DNA of 60,000 nucleotides from Adiantum capillus-veneris (taxonomy: Eukaryota; Streptophyta; Polypodiopsida; Polypodiales; Pteridaceae). The position numbers and the translations under genes were made by a program. The stretch lies in the NCBI GenBank assembly GCA_014529385.2, contig CM043969.1:30090946-30150945 (forward strand), read 5' to 3'. Positions 45,626 through 54,836 of the stretch are shown piece by piece. The notes beneath the pieces were generated by a model. The model was not told the origin of the DNA and did not search any database. It was given only the letters and a program-made list of their open reading frames with translations. Numbering within the stretch: the first letter of the stretch is position 1; each line of letters opens with the position of its first letter.

Positions 45626-47695
45626 TTATCCTTGAATGCAGATTGAAGATGAGTAAAAGCTCAACTTCTCCTTGTTGACCACCTTTGTAAACATGTCTGC
45701 AGGATTTTCACTTGTATGCACCTTTCCTAGCTTTAGTTGTCCCTCTTCCAAAAGAGTGCGTATGAAGTGATATCTCACCTCAATGTGCTTTGTCCTTGAA
45801 TGAAAGGCTGAGTTCTTCGCAAGATGGATAGCGCTTTGGCTATCACTGTACAAGACACAATTGTCTTGTTTGAATCCAAGCTCTTCTAAGAATCTGTGAA
45901 GCCACAGAATTTCTTTGCTTGCCTCCGTCATTGCTACATACTCTGCTTCCGTGGTAGAAAGTGAAACCACTTTCTGCAGCTTTGAAACCCAGCTTACTGC
46001 TGTGCCTCCAACCGTGAACACATAGCCAGTAGTGCTCCTTCGAGTATCTTTGTCACTTGCCATATCTGCATCAGCATACCCTTCTAGAAAAATATCAGTT
46101 CCTCCAAAATACAAAGCATTTGTTGTTGTCCCTTGTAGATACCTAAGTATCCACTTCACAGCTTGCCAATGTTCTTTACCTGGGTTGTCCATGAACCTAC
46201 TCACAACTCCCACTGCATGTGCAATGTCTGGCCTTGTCCAGACCATAGCATACATTAGAGAACCTATCGCTGTAGCATATGGAACTTTAGACATATAGGC
46301 TATCTCCTCTTGTGTCTTTGGACACATATACTTTGCTAGTTTAAAATGACCAGCCAAAGGTGTAGAAACTGGTTTTGCATTTTGCATTGCAAACCTTTCT
46401 AGTACCTTCTTGATGTAATCTTCTTGAGATAGCTTTATTGTCTTCTTCGTCCTGTCCCTTGATATTTTCATACCAAGTATCCTCTTTGCAACACCTAAAT
46501 CTTTCATTGAAAAAGATTTGGACAGCTCCTCTTTTAGGTCTTTGATGTCCTGCATGTTAGCACTTGCAATCAACATGTCATCAACATACAACATTAGGAT
46601 TATGAATTTCCCATCTCCCAAATTCTCCGTGTAGACATAGTGATCCGAGCTGCATCTTGTGAATCCATGATCCAACATCCATCGATAAAACTTCAAGTAC
46701 CATTGTCTTGATGCTTGCTTTAAACCATACAAGCTCTTCTTTAATCTGCAAACCATTTTCTCCTTACCTTTTACTTCATACCCCTTTGGTTGAAGCATGT
46801 AGATTTCCTCCTCTAAGTCACCATGAGGGAATGCTGTATTTACATCCATTTGCTCGAGATTTAGATCATGAGCAGCCACAAGGCTTAAGACAAGCCTAAT
46901 TGAGTTCATTTTTACAGCAGGAGAAAATATTTCATTGAAGTCAATACCTTTCTTTTGAGAAAAACCTTTTACCACAAGCCTAGACTTGTACCTTTTCTTT
47001 CCACCTTCTTCTTCCTTTAGCTTGTACACCCATTTGTTTTGAAGTGCCCGCTTACCTTTAGGTAACTCAACCAACTCCCATGTTTGGTTGCGATGTAGTG
47101 AGTCCATCTCCACTTGCATGCTCTTCGTCCATTCTTCTTTGGATTCATGTTGCATAGCTTCTTCATATGATTCCGGCTCTTCAGAATCTGAGATCAAGAG
47201 ATGGTTGAAGGAAGGAACAAAACTTTCTGGAGGTCTACTTGCTCTTGTAGATCTTCGGGGAATAGGTTGAGGCTCCTCATTTGGTTGACGTTGTTGCACA
47301 TTGTCACCGTTTGCAGTCCTTGAGTCTTCACCGTCCTCAAGCTCCATGTACTCATCACTTGTTTCTTTTGTTTGTTTTCTTTCCAAGTAATCTTTGTACA
47401 TATTTTGTTCGTTAAAAATTACATCCCTACTCCTTAAGATTTTACCATCTTCAGGATTCCATAGGCGATACCCAAAGTCTCCTTCTCCATAGCCAATGAA
47501 GAAACACTTTTTGGACTTTGCATCTAACTTTGATCTTAGGCTTCTATCTATGTGCATGAAAGCCTCACACCCAAACACTTTGAGAAATGCATAATTCACC
47601 GGTTTACCTGTCCATGCCTCTTCTGGAACTCCCCCAATGCCGTTGAGGGTGACCGATTGATTAAGTACACAAACGTACTTACAGCTTTCGCCCAA
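45626..47695 (-). CDS. copia reverse transcriptase and RNase H
   Basis: A 689-codon uninterrupted frame. Start: the end of integrase and linker (AWTGKPVNYAFLKVFGCEAF, PRRSTRASRPPESF). RT: NQTWELVELPKGKRALQNKW, KARLVVKGFSQ-type block (KSRLVVKGFSQKKGIDF), QMDVNTAFPHGDLEEEIYM, KSLYGLKQASRQWY, and active site LMLYVDDMLIA (YVDD). RNase H: GYADADMASDKDTRRSTTG, VSLSTTEAEYVAMTEA, LYSDSQSAIHLAKN. It ends NPADMFTKVVNKEKL. All hallmark residues are present, and length and order are normal for plant copia pol. The frame is cut off from its integrase by a frameshift. Confidence 0.92.
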   Translation of the reverse strand: MGESCKYVCVLNQSVTLNGIGGVPEEAWTGKPVNYAFLKVFGCEAFMHIDRSLRSKLDAKSKKCFFIGYGEGDFGYRLWNPEDGKILRSRDVIFNEQNMYKDYLERKQTKETSDEYMELEDGEDSRTANGDNVQQRQPNEEPQPIPRRSTRASRPPESFVPSFNHLLISDSEEPESYEEAMQHESKEEWTKSMQVEMDSLHRNQTWELVELPKGKRALQNKWVYKLKEEEGGKKRYKSRLVVKGFSQKKGIDFNEIFSPAVKMNSIRLVLSLVAAHDLNLEQMDVNTAFPHGDLEEEIYMLQPKGYEVKGKEKMVCRLKKSLYGLKQASRQWYLKFYRWMLDHGFTRCSSDHYVYTENLGDGKFIILMLYVDDMLIASANMQDIKDLKEELSKSFSMKDLGVAKRILGMKISRDRTKKTIKLSQEDYIKKVLERFAMQNAKPVSTPLAGHFKLAKYMCPKTQEEIAYMSKVPYATAIGSLMYAMVWTRPDIAHAVGVVSRFMDNPGKEHWQAVKWILRYLQGTTTNALYFGGTDIFLEGYADADMASDKDTRRSTTGYVFTVGGTAVSWVSKLQKVVSLSTTEAEYVAMTEASKEILWLHRFLEELGFKQDNCVLYSDSQSAIHLAKNSAFHSRTKHIEVRYHFIRTLLEEGQLKLGKVHTSENPADMFTKVVNKEKLSFYSSSICIQG

Positions 47696-48413
47696 AGCTC
47701 AAGCGGTAGGCCTGCATGTAGCCGCATGCTTCGTGCTCGTTCCATGATTGTCCTGTTCATCCTTTCCGAAATCCCATTTTGTTGAGGTGTCCTTGGGGTT
47801 GTCCTTTGCCTCCGAATGCCATTGCTAGCACAAAAGCTTTCAAAAGCTTGGCTGCAATATTCGCCTCCATTGTCGGATCTGAGGCATTTAACCTTGGTAC
47901 GTGTTTCATTCTCCACAAAGGCTTTCCACCTTTGAAATATGGAAAATACATCGGATTTATTCTTCATGACATAAACCCATGTTTTCTAGTCGCATCGTCT
48001 ATGAATGTTACATAGTACATTGAGCCACCAAGTGATGGTGTACTTGCAGGACCCCAAACATCAGAATGAACCAACTCAAGTTTTTTATTTTTTCTTTCAT
48101 TTCCTGATTTTTGAAATTTTACCCTCTTTTGTTTACCATAAACACAATCTTCACAGAACTCTAAGTCCACTTCTTTCAAACCTGGTAGAAGCTTCTTTGT
48201 TTGAAGGATTTGCATTCCTTTGGCACTCATATGCCCAAGTCGATCGGTAGTGCCACACCGCACTGTCAACTTCTGTAGTTGCTGTACAAGCTGAAGGTTG
48301 CGTGCTAACAGTACACAAGTAAAGTGTACCGATTTTTTCACCCTTGGAAACCACCAAAGATCCCTTTGAGATCTTCCACCGTTTGTTTCCGAATGCAATG
48401 TTGTGACCTTCAT
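47596..48413 (-). pseudogene. copia integrase (frameshifted)
   Basis: The frame from 48413 has the zinc/pre-integrase region (RLGHMSAKGMQIL, CEDCVYGKQKRVKF) and the first catalytic Asp (LELVHSDVWGPA, YYVTFIDDATR). After a frame change near 47964 it continues with LRSDNGGEYCSQAFESFC (second Asp) and TPQQNGISERMNRTIMERAR (Glu). The triad is present, but two frame changes (near 47964 and 47620) separate the parts from each other and from RT. Confidence 0.88.
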
Positions 48414-48480
48414 CGTCCAATTGTCCTGTAGAGATCAAATTTTTGCGAAGAGAAGGAACATGCCTAACATCTTTAAGCTT

Positions 48481-48789
48481 CTATTCATTTCCGTTAGCAG
48501 TTTTGACAGAAACTGTACCTTTGCCGACAATCTCACAAGCTTCATCATCTCCCAAGTATACATACCCAAAATTACCTTTGGTGTAGTCTTGGAAATGTTG
48601 CTTGTGTGGTGTCGCATGGAATGAAGCCCCGGAATCTACTATCCAGGAATTAGACACATTGTCTAATGAGAGAATTAGAGCATCTTGCTCTACTTTACCT
48701 GCCACATTGGCCTCCGATGTTGGCCGCTTGTCTTGAGACTCTGTCTCCTTCTTCTTCTTTGACCAGCAATCCTTCTTGACGTGGCCCTT
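48481..48789 (-). pseudogene. copia protease and zinc-knuckle C-terminal half
   Basis: Begins with the second half of the nucleocapsid knuckle (KGHVKKDCW) directly at the CACTA junction, then a Lys/Ser linker, and the aspartic protease site SWIVDSGASFHATP. It ends at TAG 48481. The first half of the knuckle is at 53278-53300. Confidence 0.88.
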
Positions 48790-48920
48790 CACTACAAGAG
48801 GCTATTCATATTAGCGACGCTCACACAGCGACGCTCAAAAAAAAATTCCTGGCGTCACTATGAGCGCCGCAAATTTACTTGTAAATTTGCGACGCTCATA
48901 GCGGCGCCGGCTGGGCTAAA
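48790..48920 (+). repeat. CACTA left end: TIR and subterminal repeats
   Basis: After the TIR come AGCGACGCTC, AGCGACGCTC, GGCGTCACTATGAGCGCCGC, then GCGACGCTCATAGCGGCGCC. In characterised CACTA elements such subterminal motifs bind the TNPA-type protein. That these serve the same role is inference. Confidence 0.8.
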
Positions 48921-48997
48921 AAAATAACAGAGAGCGCCAAAAAACTCAGATCTCAGATCTGAGTTTTTCGGCGCCCTCAAGCAAGGAGCAGGTAACG

Positions 48998-49002
<5 letters not shown>

Positions 49003-49040
<38 letters not shown>

Positions 49041-49132
49041 CTCCACACACACACACACACGAGGAGAGGAAGGAGAGCCAGGTATGCTGCTTCCCTCTCC
49101 TCACTCTCATGTTCCCTTTCCCTCTTTCTCTC

Positions 49133-49200
<68 letters not shown>

Positions 49201-49204
49201 TGTT

Positions 49205-49244
<40 letters not shown>

Positions 49245-49475
49245 AACATAAACAAAAACGCACACACACATACATAAGCAGAGAATGCACACACACATTG
49301 AGAGAGGAAAAGAGAGAGAGAGCATGCATAAACAAAAAACGCACACATTGAAAGAGGAAAAGAGAGAGAGAACATGCATAAACAAAAAACGCACACATTG
49401 AGAGAGGAAAAGAGAGAGAAAACATGCATAAACAAAAAAACGCACACACATTGAGAGAGAAAGAGAGAGAAACTA
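49003..49475. repeat. microsatellites and a ~55-bp tandem repeat inside the CACTA
   Basis: CT run (49003-49036), CA runs (49044-49060, 49167-49197), CT (49137-49166), GA (49210-49240). About three copies of a unit of roughly 55 bases follow, containing GCATAAACAAAAAACGCACA and TTGAGAGAGGAAAAGAGAGA (49290-49460). Long low-complexity open frames across it are artefacts. Confidence 0.9.
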
Positions 49476-49664
49476 ATTTAACGTCGTGGGAAACTAATTA
49501 AAATTAAAAGACCTAAAGATCTAGCCGACGAGGAGTTGAACTCAAGACCTATTATTCAAGAGGGAAATGGCATAACCAATCTATCATACTTGGCTTGGGT
49601 GATAGAAAGGTTATACCATTTATCTCTTTTTATTGGCACACACATTCACACACGCGCACACACA

Positions 49665-49770
49665 CAAGAAGAAGAGAGTTATAACGTCGTAGGAAACTAT
49701 CCTAAAAGACGTTAAAGATTAGGTTAGATGTAGACTTACGTTAAATTAGATTTAGGTTTATTTAAGTTAA
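49665..49770. repeat. direct repeat flanking the captured fragment, left copy
   Basis: From AAGAAGAAGAGAGTTATAAC through GATTAGGTTAGATGTAGACT to the TTAGATTTAGGTTTA region. It recurs at 50390-50495 with few differences. The pair brackets the HMA-like fragment. Confidence 0.85.
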
Positions 49771-49862
49771 ATTAGATTAGATTTAGGTTTATTTTTAATT
49801 AGATTTACGTTTATTTACGCTAGATTTAGTTTTACGTTATATTAGATTAGATTTAGGTCTCC

Positions 49863-50220
49863 ATAGATTGCGATGCCTGCATGAAGCGGGTGAAGAAAGC
49901 CCTCAATGGAATATAGGGTATTGCTGCCTTCACTCATGGTGGGCTCCGTCGATCCAAAAGTACTGGTGAAATGTCTTCAGAAGATAGGGAAGAAGGTGGA
50001 TCTTCAGGGCAACAAGAGTCACTACATCCCCGACACAATGACCATCTAGACAACCTCTAGTCATTCAACAGCAACTTCAAAGTTAGTAACAAGAGCAAGA
50101 ACGGTCTAAAGGGCCAATTGCTGTCGTCAGATGTGGATGGAGATGAGGCAGCGTCACTGCCGGAAGTTAACTCTCACATCTTTAGTGATGAGAATGCCAA
50201 CTCTTGCCGAGTTATGTGAA
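49863..50220 (+). pseudogene. captured HMA/HIPP-like gene fragment
   Basis: The plus-strand frame at 49866 reads DCDACMKRVKKALNGI, the metal-binding loop (CxxC) and first helix of a heavy-metal-associated domain. After an in-frame TAG and loss of the central strand, another frame gives VDPKVLVKCLQKIGKKVDLQ (about 49948-50010), the domain's C-terminal half. The downstream SDVDGDEAASLPEVNSHIFS is acidic, as in the linkers of heavy-metal-associated isoprenylated plant proteins. It is not transposase. It is best read as a host gene piece acquired by the CACTA element, now non-coding. Confidence 0.65.
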
Positions 50221-50350
50221 AAATTATGTGTTAAATGAGTTTTAAGGTTCTTATAATCCCTGTTAGTTTAGTTCTTTGTTTTTAATATACCATAATTTAG
50301 GTTAGATTTAGATTTATGTTATATTAGATTAGACTTAGGTTTATTTAGGT

Positions 50351-50389
<39 letters not shown>

Positions 50390-50392
<3 letters not shown>

Positions 50393-50495
50393 GAAGAAGA
50401 GAGTTTTAACGTTGTAGGAAACTATCCCAAAAGACGTTAAAGATTAGGTTAGATGTAGACTTACGTTAAATTAGATTTAGGTTTATTTTTAGTTA
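50390..50495. repeat. direct repeat flanking the captured fragment, right copy
   Basis: Near-copy of 49665-49770, preceded by a CA microsatellite (50356-50390) as the left copy is by CA-rich sequence. Confidence 0.85.
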
Positions 50496-50831
50496 GATTT
50501 ACGTTTATTTAGATTTACGCTTATTTACGTTAGATCGAGTCCACGCAAGAATTACTTACGGTTTAGGGTTTAGGGTTTAGATTTAAACGAACAGTGAAAA
50601 GATCTACTGTGAAAAGATGTTAAGATGCTGTGAAGTGCTACAGCTAGAGAAGAGGCAAAGGGGTTTTGTCCACTACATGCAGTATCATGTAGACGTGGGT
50701 CTGTAGATTTCTTGTACCCACAAATATAGGTATTGACCAATAAAGACGAGATTATAACCCGGTGGTTCTGATCTCCGTGCACCTCTAGACCGAGGTGTAC
50801 GGGGATTGGACATGACTAGAGAATGTAAGGT

Positions 50832-50871
<40 letters not shown>

Positions 50872-50933
50872 GACGAAGAATGCCAATAGAATATTAAATT
50901 TTTTGTCCAGGTTATAAGATTTTTATCCTCATT
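50496..50933. other. CACTA 5' region upstream of the transposase-like gene
   Basis: No ORF of note. It contains two and a half TTTAGGG units (50561-50579), which match the plant telomere repeat but are too few to matter, and a GA run (50835-50869) just upstream of the gene. Confidence 0.5.
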
Positions 50934-52699
50934 ATGAGTAGTGACGAGGATGTGGGACCGTCCAACCGAAACATCTATCTCTCAACGAGGGTCTTATGTC
51001 CTTGTAATCAATGCAAGCATGCTGTGCGACGGACAAGACGTGTTTCTTTGCAGCACGTTCGCGAATTTGGCGAGTTCGATCCATCTATTATAGATCGAGT
51101 TGTTGCCAATTATAACTCGTCGGACTCTGACGCTGGCCAACAAGCAGCAATCTTGCAACCCAATAGACGTGTTCGCAGGCGCTTTGGTCAAGCATCATAT
51201 GTGAGGCCACAAGATGTAGCCTCTGACAGCTCGGGGGATGATCATGCAGAGCACATTCCCAACGAGGCAATGTTTGAGCCCGAGATTGATGAAATGATCG
51301 AGACAATCATGGATTCAGAAAGGCTTATCTATGATGATAGGAAAAGTGAAGCCGATACGCCATTGTATAATGGAGCACGTATGTCTAGATTGAAAGCACT
51401 CCTGGTTCTTCTCAACATGCAGGCAAAGTTTGGATGGAGTGACACTAGCGTCACAGCGCTTTTCAGGTGATCTATTACAATTAGTTTACTTTAATAAAAC
51501 TCTAAATGTATAATGATCTCATAGATTTTTACACGACTGTATCGTATTTTTATGTTGTGTAGATTGCTTAAAGAGCACATACTACCAGCTGACAATGTGA
51601 TGCCAGATTCCCGAGATGAAGCAAGAAAGATTTTGCGAAACTTGGGGATGGATTACAATTCTATCCACGCTTGTCCTAATGACTGCATTCTTTTCAGAGA
51701 GGAATACATAGACATGGAGAAGTGTCCGAAATGTGATTCCGAAAGATATCGAGTAGATCTCCACGGGACAAAAATTCCACAAAAGGTTTTGCGACATTTT
51801 CCTCTGCTTCCTCGCATCAAGCATTTCTTCAAATGTAAGTCCATGGCCACCCTAGCATCATGGCATGAGGAGAATAAATCTTCGGATGGTGTGCTACGAA
51901 TTCCTGCAGATTGCACAGCCTGGAAACATATAGATGGAACATGATCGGATTTTGCCAAGGAAGCTCGAAATTTGCACTTAGGCCTGGCTATGGATGGCGT
52001 AAATCCATTTGGTCAAAGATGGAGTGAAGTACCAAGTGATTTAGAAAACAGAGTCATCAGCATACTTCATGATGAGTTTTCCGTTCCAACACGGGATCAG
52101 CGCTTCAATGAAGACCTGATGAAGATTCGAATGCACGAATACTGCAAACACAAGCGTTCCGAAGTGCAAAAAGCAATCAAGCATGGGTGGAACAGGCCAG
52201 ATTGGCTGGCCAAAGAAGATTGGAAGAATGCGAAGAAAGCAGCGCGTGAGAATCCCGACAAGTGGAAGCACCAAAAGGATGCAGCCAGAGCACGAGTAGA
52301 GGCAGGGAGCTTGCACCACTTGGGGAGCGGTGGATGGGCATCATTTGAGGCTGATTTTGTAAGTGTTTTCGCATTGCTCTTTATGTTCGATAGTTTAGGG
52401 TTTATGAGTTTTTTAATTCTAACATAATGAATTCTTTGTATGTTTTGACAGTGGTCGATGACAGGACGTGATCCCACACCGTACGAGCGCGAGTACGCAG
52501 GCAGGAAGGGCTTAAACGCCCTGATGGACATTCTCAGTTCTCGTGGCGGCATGGTTAGTATTAGGGTTTACTCTTTTCTATTTTTTGTATTGTTTTATAA
52601 ATGTCGTTATATGTTTATACGTACTGAAAGCTGTCTTATTGTCTTTTTTTGCAGAATCCGACAGATACGCCGCTTGGACGCGATGAGACATCTGACTAG
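50934..52699 (+). pseudogene. CACTA chimeric gene: TNP2 N-terminus joined to Transposase_24-like domain
   Basis: Predicted exons 50934-51466, 51563-52358, 52452-52553 and 52655-52699, all GT-AG and phase-consistent (492 codons with the stop). Exon 1 has the transposase-associated CPCNQCKHAVRRTRRVSLQH. Exon 2 starts as TNP2 (CPNDCILFREEYIDMEKCPK, KIPQKVLRHFPLLPRIKHFF, ILRNLGMDYN) up to LHLGLAMDGVNPFG. It then passes directly, in frame, to EVPSDLENRVISILHDEF and AARENPDKWKHQKDAARARV, resembling plant Ptta/En/Spm (Transposase_24) proteins. The TNP2 catalytic middle is absent. One TGA interrupts exon 2 (51942-51944). Confidence 0.8.
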
Positions 52700-53050
52700 A
52701 CGATGTCAGTTTAGCCGTAGCTAGATAGCATTAGTTTAGGGTTTCTCATAGCTTATGTATCATGAGACGGATTTTATACGTCTTTTTGAACCATATATAT
52801 TATTACATTTGTCACCGCAATTCATTTTTCCAATCAATTCTTTATGCCTATGATGTTGTACAATTGTCATTATTACATTTGCCAATCAATTCATTTTGCC
52901 TATGATGTGTACAATTGTCAATTTTACGCTTGTCAATTTTGCAAACAATGCGTCTTGTGGGTGACTATTTTGGGTCTATTATCTACCCTTGCACTTTTTT
53001 TAAAAAGTGAATCAAGTACAATATGGTTGATGGGTGGCAGGGCATTCAAT
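52700..53050. other. CACTA 3' untranslated/spacer region
   Basis: AT-rich, with a loose duplication around CAATTGTCA and CCAATCAATTC (52800-52940). No gene is seen. Confidence 0.4.
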
Positions 53051-53054
53051 GCCC

Positions 53055-53274
53055 TGTCACCAAAAAAAAATTCTCTCGGGCGTCGCTATAACCGTCGCTA
53101 TTTATGGCTCTGTAGCGTCGCTATGAGCGTCGCTATAGACTTCTGTGTAAACGTCGCTAACCGTCGCTATGACCGTCGCTATATAGAGACGTTCATAGTG
53201 ACGCCGGGGGTTATAAAAACCCAGTGTATTTCCGTCGTTAACAGCGTCATAAGAGAACACAACCTCTTGTAGTG
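53055..53274 (+). repeat. CACTA right end: subterminal repeats and TIR
   Basis: A dense run of CGTCGCTA units (GGCGTCGCTATAACCGTCGC, GTAGCGTCGCTATGAGCGTC, AACGTCGCTAACCGTCGC, GACCGTCGCTATATAGAGAC), inverted relative to the left-end motifs, then CCTCTTGTAGTG. It is more repeat-dense than the left end. Confidence 0.85.
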
Positions 53275-53277
53275 CTT

Positions 53278-54002
53278 CTTGCCGCAGTTTCAACATTCAA
53301 GAACTGACTTTGTGCGTGACTTACTCCGCCTTGAGCGATCACGACCCTTTTGGTTTTTGAACCTCTCCTTAAGCCTTCCTCTTGTTTCCACTGATAGTGC
53401 AGCACTTGATGATTCTCCTGTGCTTCTCCTTCGCATTTCCTGGCTTAGGAGAACACCCACAACATCATTAAACTTAAGAGTATTTGTGCCAGAGATAGAA
53501 TTACTTACATCCATCACAAGGCTGTCCCAACTATCCGGTAGAGATGAAAGTACAAGGAGAGCTCCAATTCGTCATCGAAATTGATTTTCACTGATCGAAG
53601 TTGACTTATGTTTGTGTTAAAGTCATTTAGGTGTTCTGCAACTGAACCATTCTCTGCCATCTTTAGATTGAACAAGCGCTTAATAAGAAATACCTTATTG
53701 GATGCCGATGGTTTCTCGTAGAAGTCGTCAAGTGACTTCATCACGTCCTCCGTGGTCTTCATCTCCGAAACATTGAAGGCCGCCGTTGACGCCAAGCTTA
53801 ACCGGATTGTTCCCAGTGCCTTTCGATCAAGGACAATCCATGCTTCATCTGCCATTGTTGCGGGCTTCTTCGCAAGACCTCCTAGTGGCAAATAGAGGTC
53901 CTTCTGGTAGAGATAGTCTTCAATGTTCATCTTCCAATGTTGGTAGTTTTTGCCGTTGAACTTCTCAATCCTGAGCTTCCCTTCCTCCGCCATAACTCCC
54001 AC
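53278..54002 (-). pseudogene. copia gag
   Basis: The start ATG at 54002 (or Met 4) leads into the copia gag domain: IEKFNGKNYQHWKMNIEDYL, DEAWIVLDRKALGTIRLSLA, FLIKRLFNLKMAENGSVAEH. A frame change near 53555 leads to NTLKFNDVVGVLLSQEMRRR and a basic region ahead of the zinc knuckle start (ECxNCGKK). There an in-frame TGA replaces one knuckle residue, and the CACTA lies two codons later. Confidence 0.88.
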
Positions 54003-54052
54003 TCAATTCAAGGAATCCTTTCCTTGAGATAATTTAGCTACGAGCAAACCTT

Positions 54053-54064
54053 GCTCTGATACCA
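54053..54064 (-). promoter_or_regulatory. copia primer-binding site (initiator tRNA-Met type)
   Basis: Minus-strand TGGTATCAGAGC, two bases inside the LTR end. This is the well-known plant copia primer site. Confidence 0.92.
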
Positions 54065-54066
54065 GT

Positions 54067-54831
54067 TGTTAGGAAATAAGACATAGCTAAATAGATAATT
54101 GAGTAGATTACTTAATGGAGAGAGACAGATTTATATACACGAGATTATAGAGTAGAGAGAGAGAGAGAGAGAGAGTACACACAATATACGTGGTTCACCC
54201 AATGTGGGCTACGTCCACGGGAAAGCAACCACTCAATGGCTTTAGTACTTCAAAACAAGAAGTAGTTTACAAAGGGATTATACCCTTAATGGAGCTCCCG
54301 CCTTGCTTCACTCTCACCACCTCACACTCACCTTGTTGCATCAACTTCACACTATGAAATGTGTGTAGAAATGGCCTCCTTTTATAGGTCAAAAGGGCTG
54401 CCCTCTCTTATGAGAGACACCCATGTGTAGCCGCGCTTATGCGAATAAGTCCAAATCAGACCCTCCAATCCACCCATGTGTGGCCTCCCTTGAGAAGACA
54501 AGTCCGCTTTTGAATTCGGCCACCGGCCACCGGCCATCGGCCATTGACTACCGGTCACCGGCGAACCGACCGATTGTTTTCCGCCCACTTTTCGGCCGCC
54601 GTCCGGACATAATATTCCGGCGAAAAAGAATATTCCGGCGAAAATAAAAGTCTCGGGGGCCTCCGCCCCCGAGGCCTTTAAAGTTGCCCCTGATTCTTGT
54701 CCGTGAAAATTTTGGTTTCCAGTGAGTGATTTTCCTTCACGCACGATGGCTTCTCCTCATAATGGGGGCCTTACAAATGTGCGCTTTTACCACAGAAAAT
54801 TACAAGGGTAAATCAGGCTCCATACTTAACA
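54067..54831 (-). repeat. 5' LTR of copia element (765 bp)
   Basis: From TGTTAGG to CTTAACA, decided by the flanking ATATG duplication and TGTTA/TAACA ends. It contains a TATA box (54378-54388), a GA run (54155-54175), CCGGCCA/CCGGCCATCGG repeats (54520-54570), and a strong GC hairpin around 54653-54675 (CGGGGGCCTCCGCCCCCGAG). Confidence 0.8.
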
Positions 54832-54836
54832 ATATG

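Larger units (their letters stand above)
48790..53274 (+). mobile_element. CACTA (En/Spm) transposon, 4485 bp
   Basis: Terminal inverted repeats CACTACAAGAGG and CCTCTTGTAGTG with the 3-base target duplication CTT (48787-48789 and 53275-53277). Subterminal copies of GCGACGCTC-type motifs lie at both ends. It carries a four-exon gene, a captured HMA-like fragment, and several microsatellites. The target is the copia gag zinc-knuckle codons. The encoded protein lacks the TNP2 catalytic region, so the element is probably non-autonomous. Confidence 0.95.
45120..54831 (-). mobile_element. Ty1/copia element, split by a CACTA transposon
   Basis: Minus-strand copia element with gag, zinc knuckle, protease, integrase, RT and RNase H in the copia order. 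The ends are TGTTAGG (45120) and TTAACA (54831). TGTTA and TAACA are inverted, and ATATG flanks both sides (45115-45119 and 54832-54836). Without the CACTA insertion it is about 5.22 kb. It was inserted into the DGQH gene remnant. Two frameshifts between integrase and RT frames and one in gag inactivate it. Confidence 0.88.

Noticed and set aside
49107-49451. Several overlapping 80-156 codon frames rich in Leu/Ser/Cys/Val or Arg/Glu
   Set aside because: They are translations of CT/GA and CA/GT microsatellites in the CACTA element; all frames of such runs are open.
49524-49600. tRNA-like sequence on the minus strand (B-box-like AGTTCAACTCC, D-arm-like GATTGGTTATGCC)
   Set aside because: I could not form an acceptor stem or a convincing anticodon arm. 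At most it is a decayed tRNA-derived relic inside the CACTA.
50561-50579. Plant telomere repeat TTTAGGG
   Set aside because: Only about two and a half units; too short to be an interstitial telomere block.
54067-54721. Copia 5' LTR ending at GGTTTCCA (54721)
   Set aside because: It gives a TG...CA LTR resembling the 3' copy's end at 45615, but the flank (GTGAG) does not match ATATG. The end at 54831 has both the matching duplication and inverted TGTTA/TAACA.
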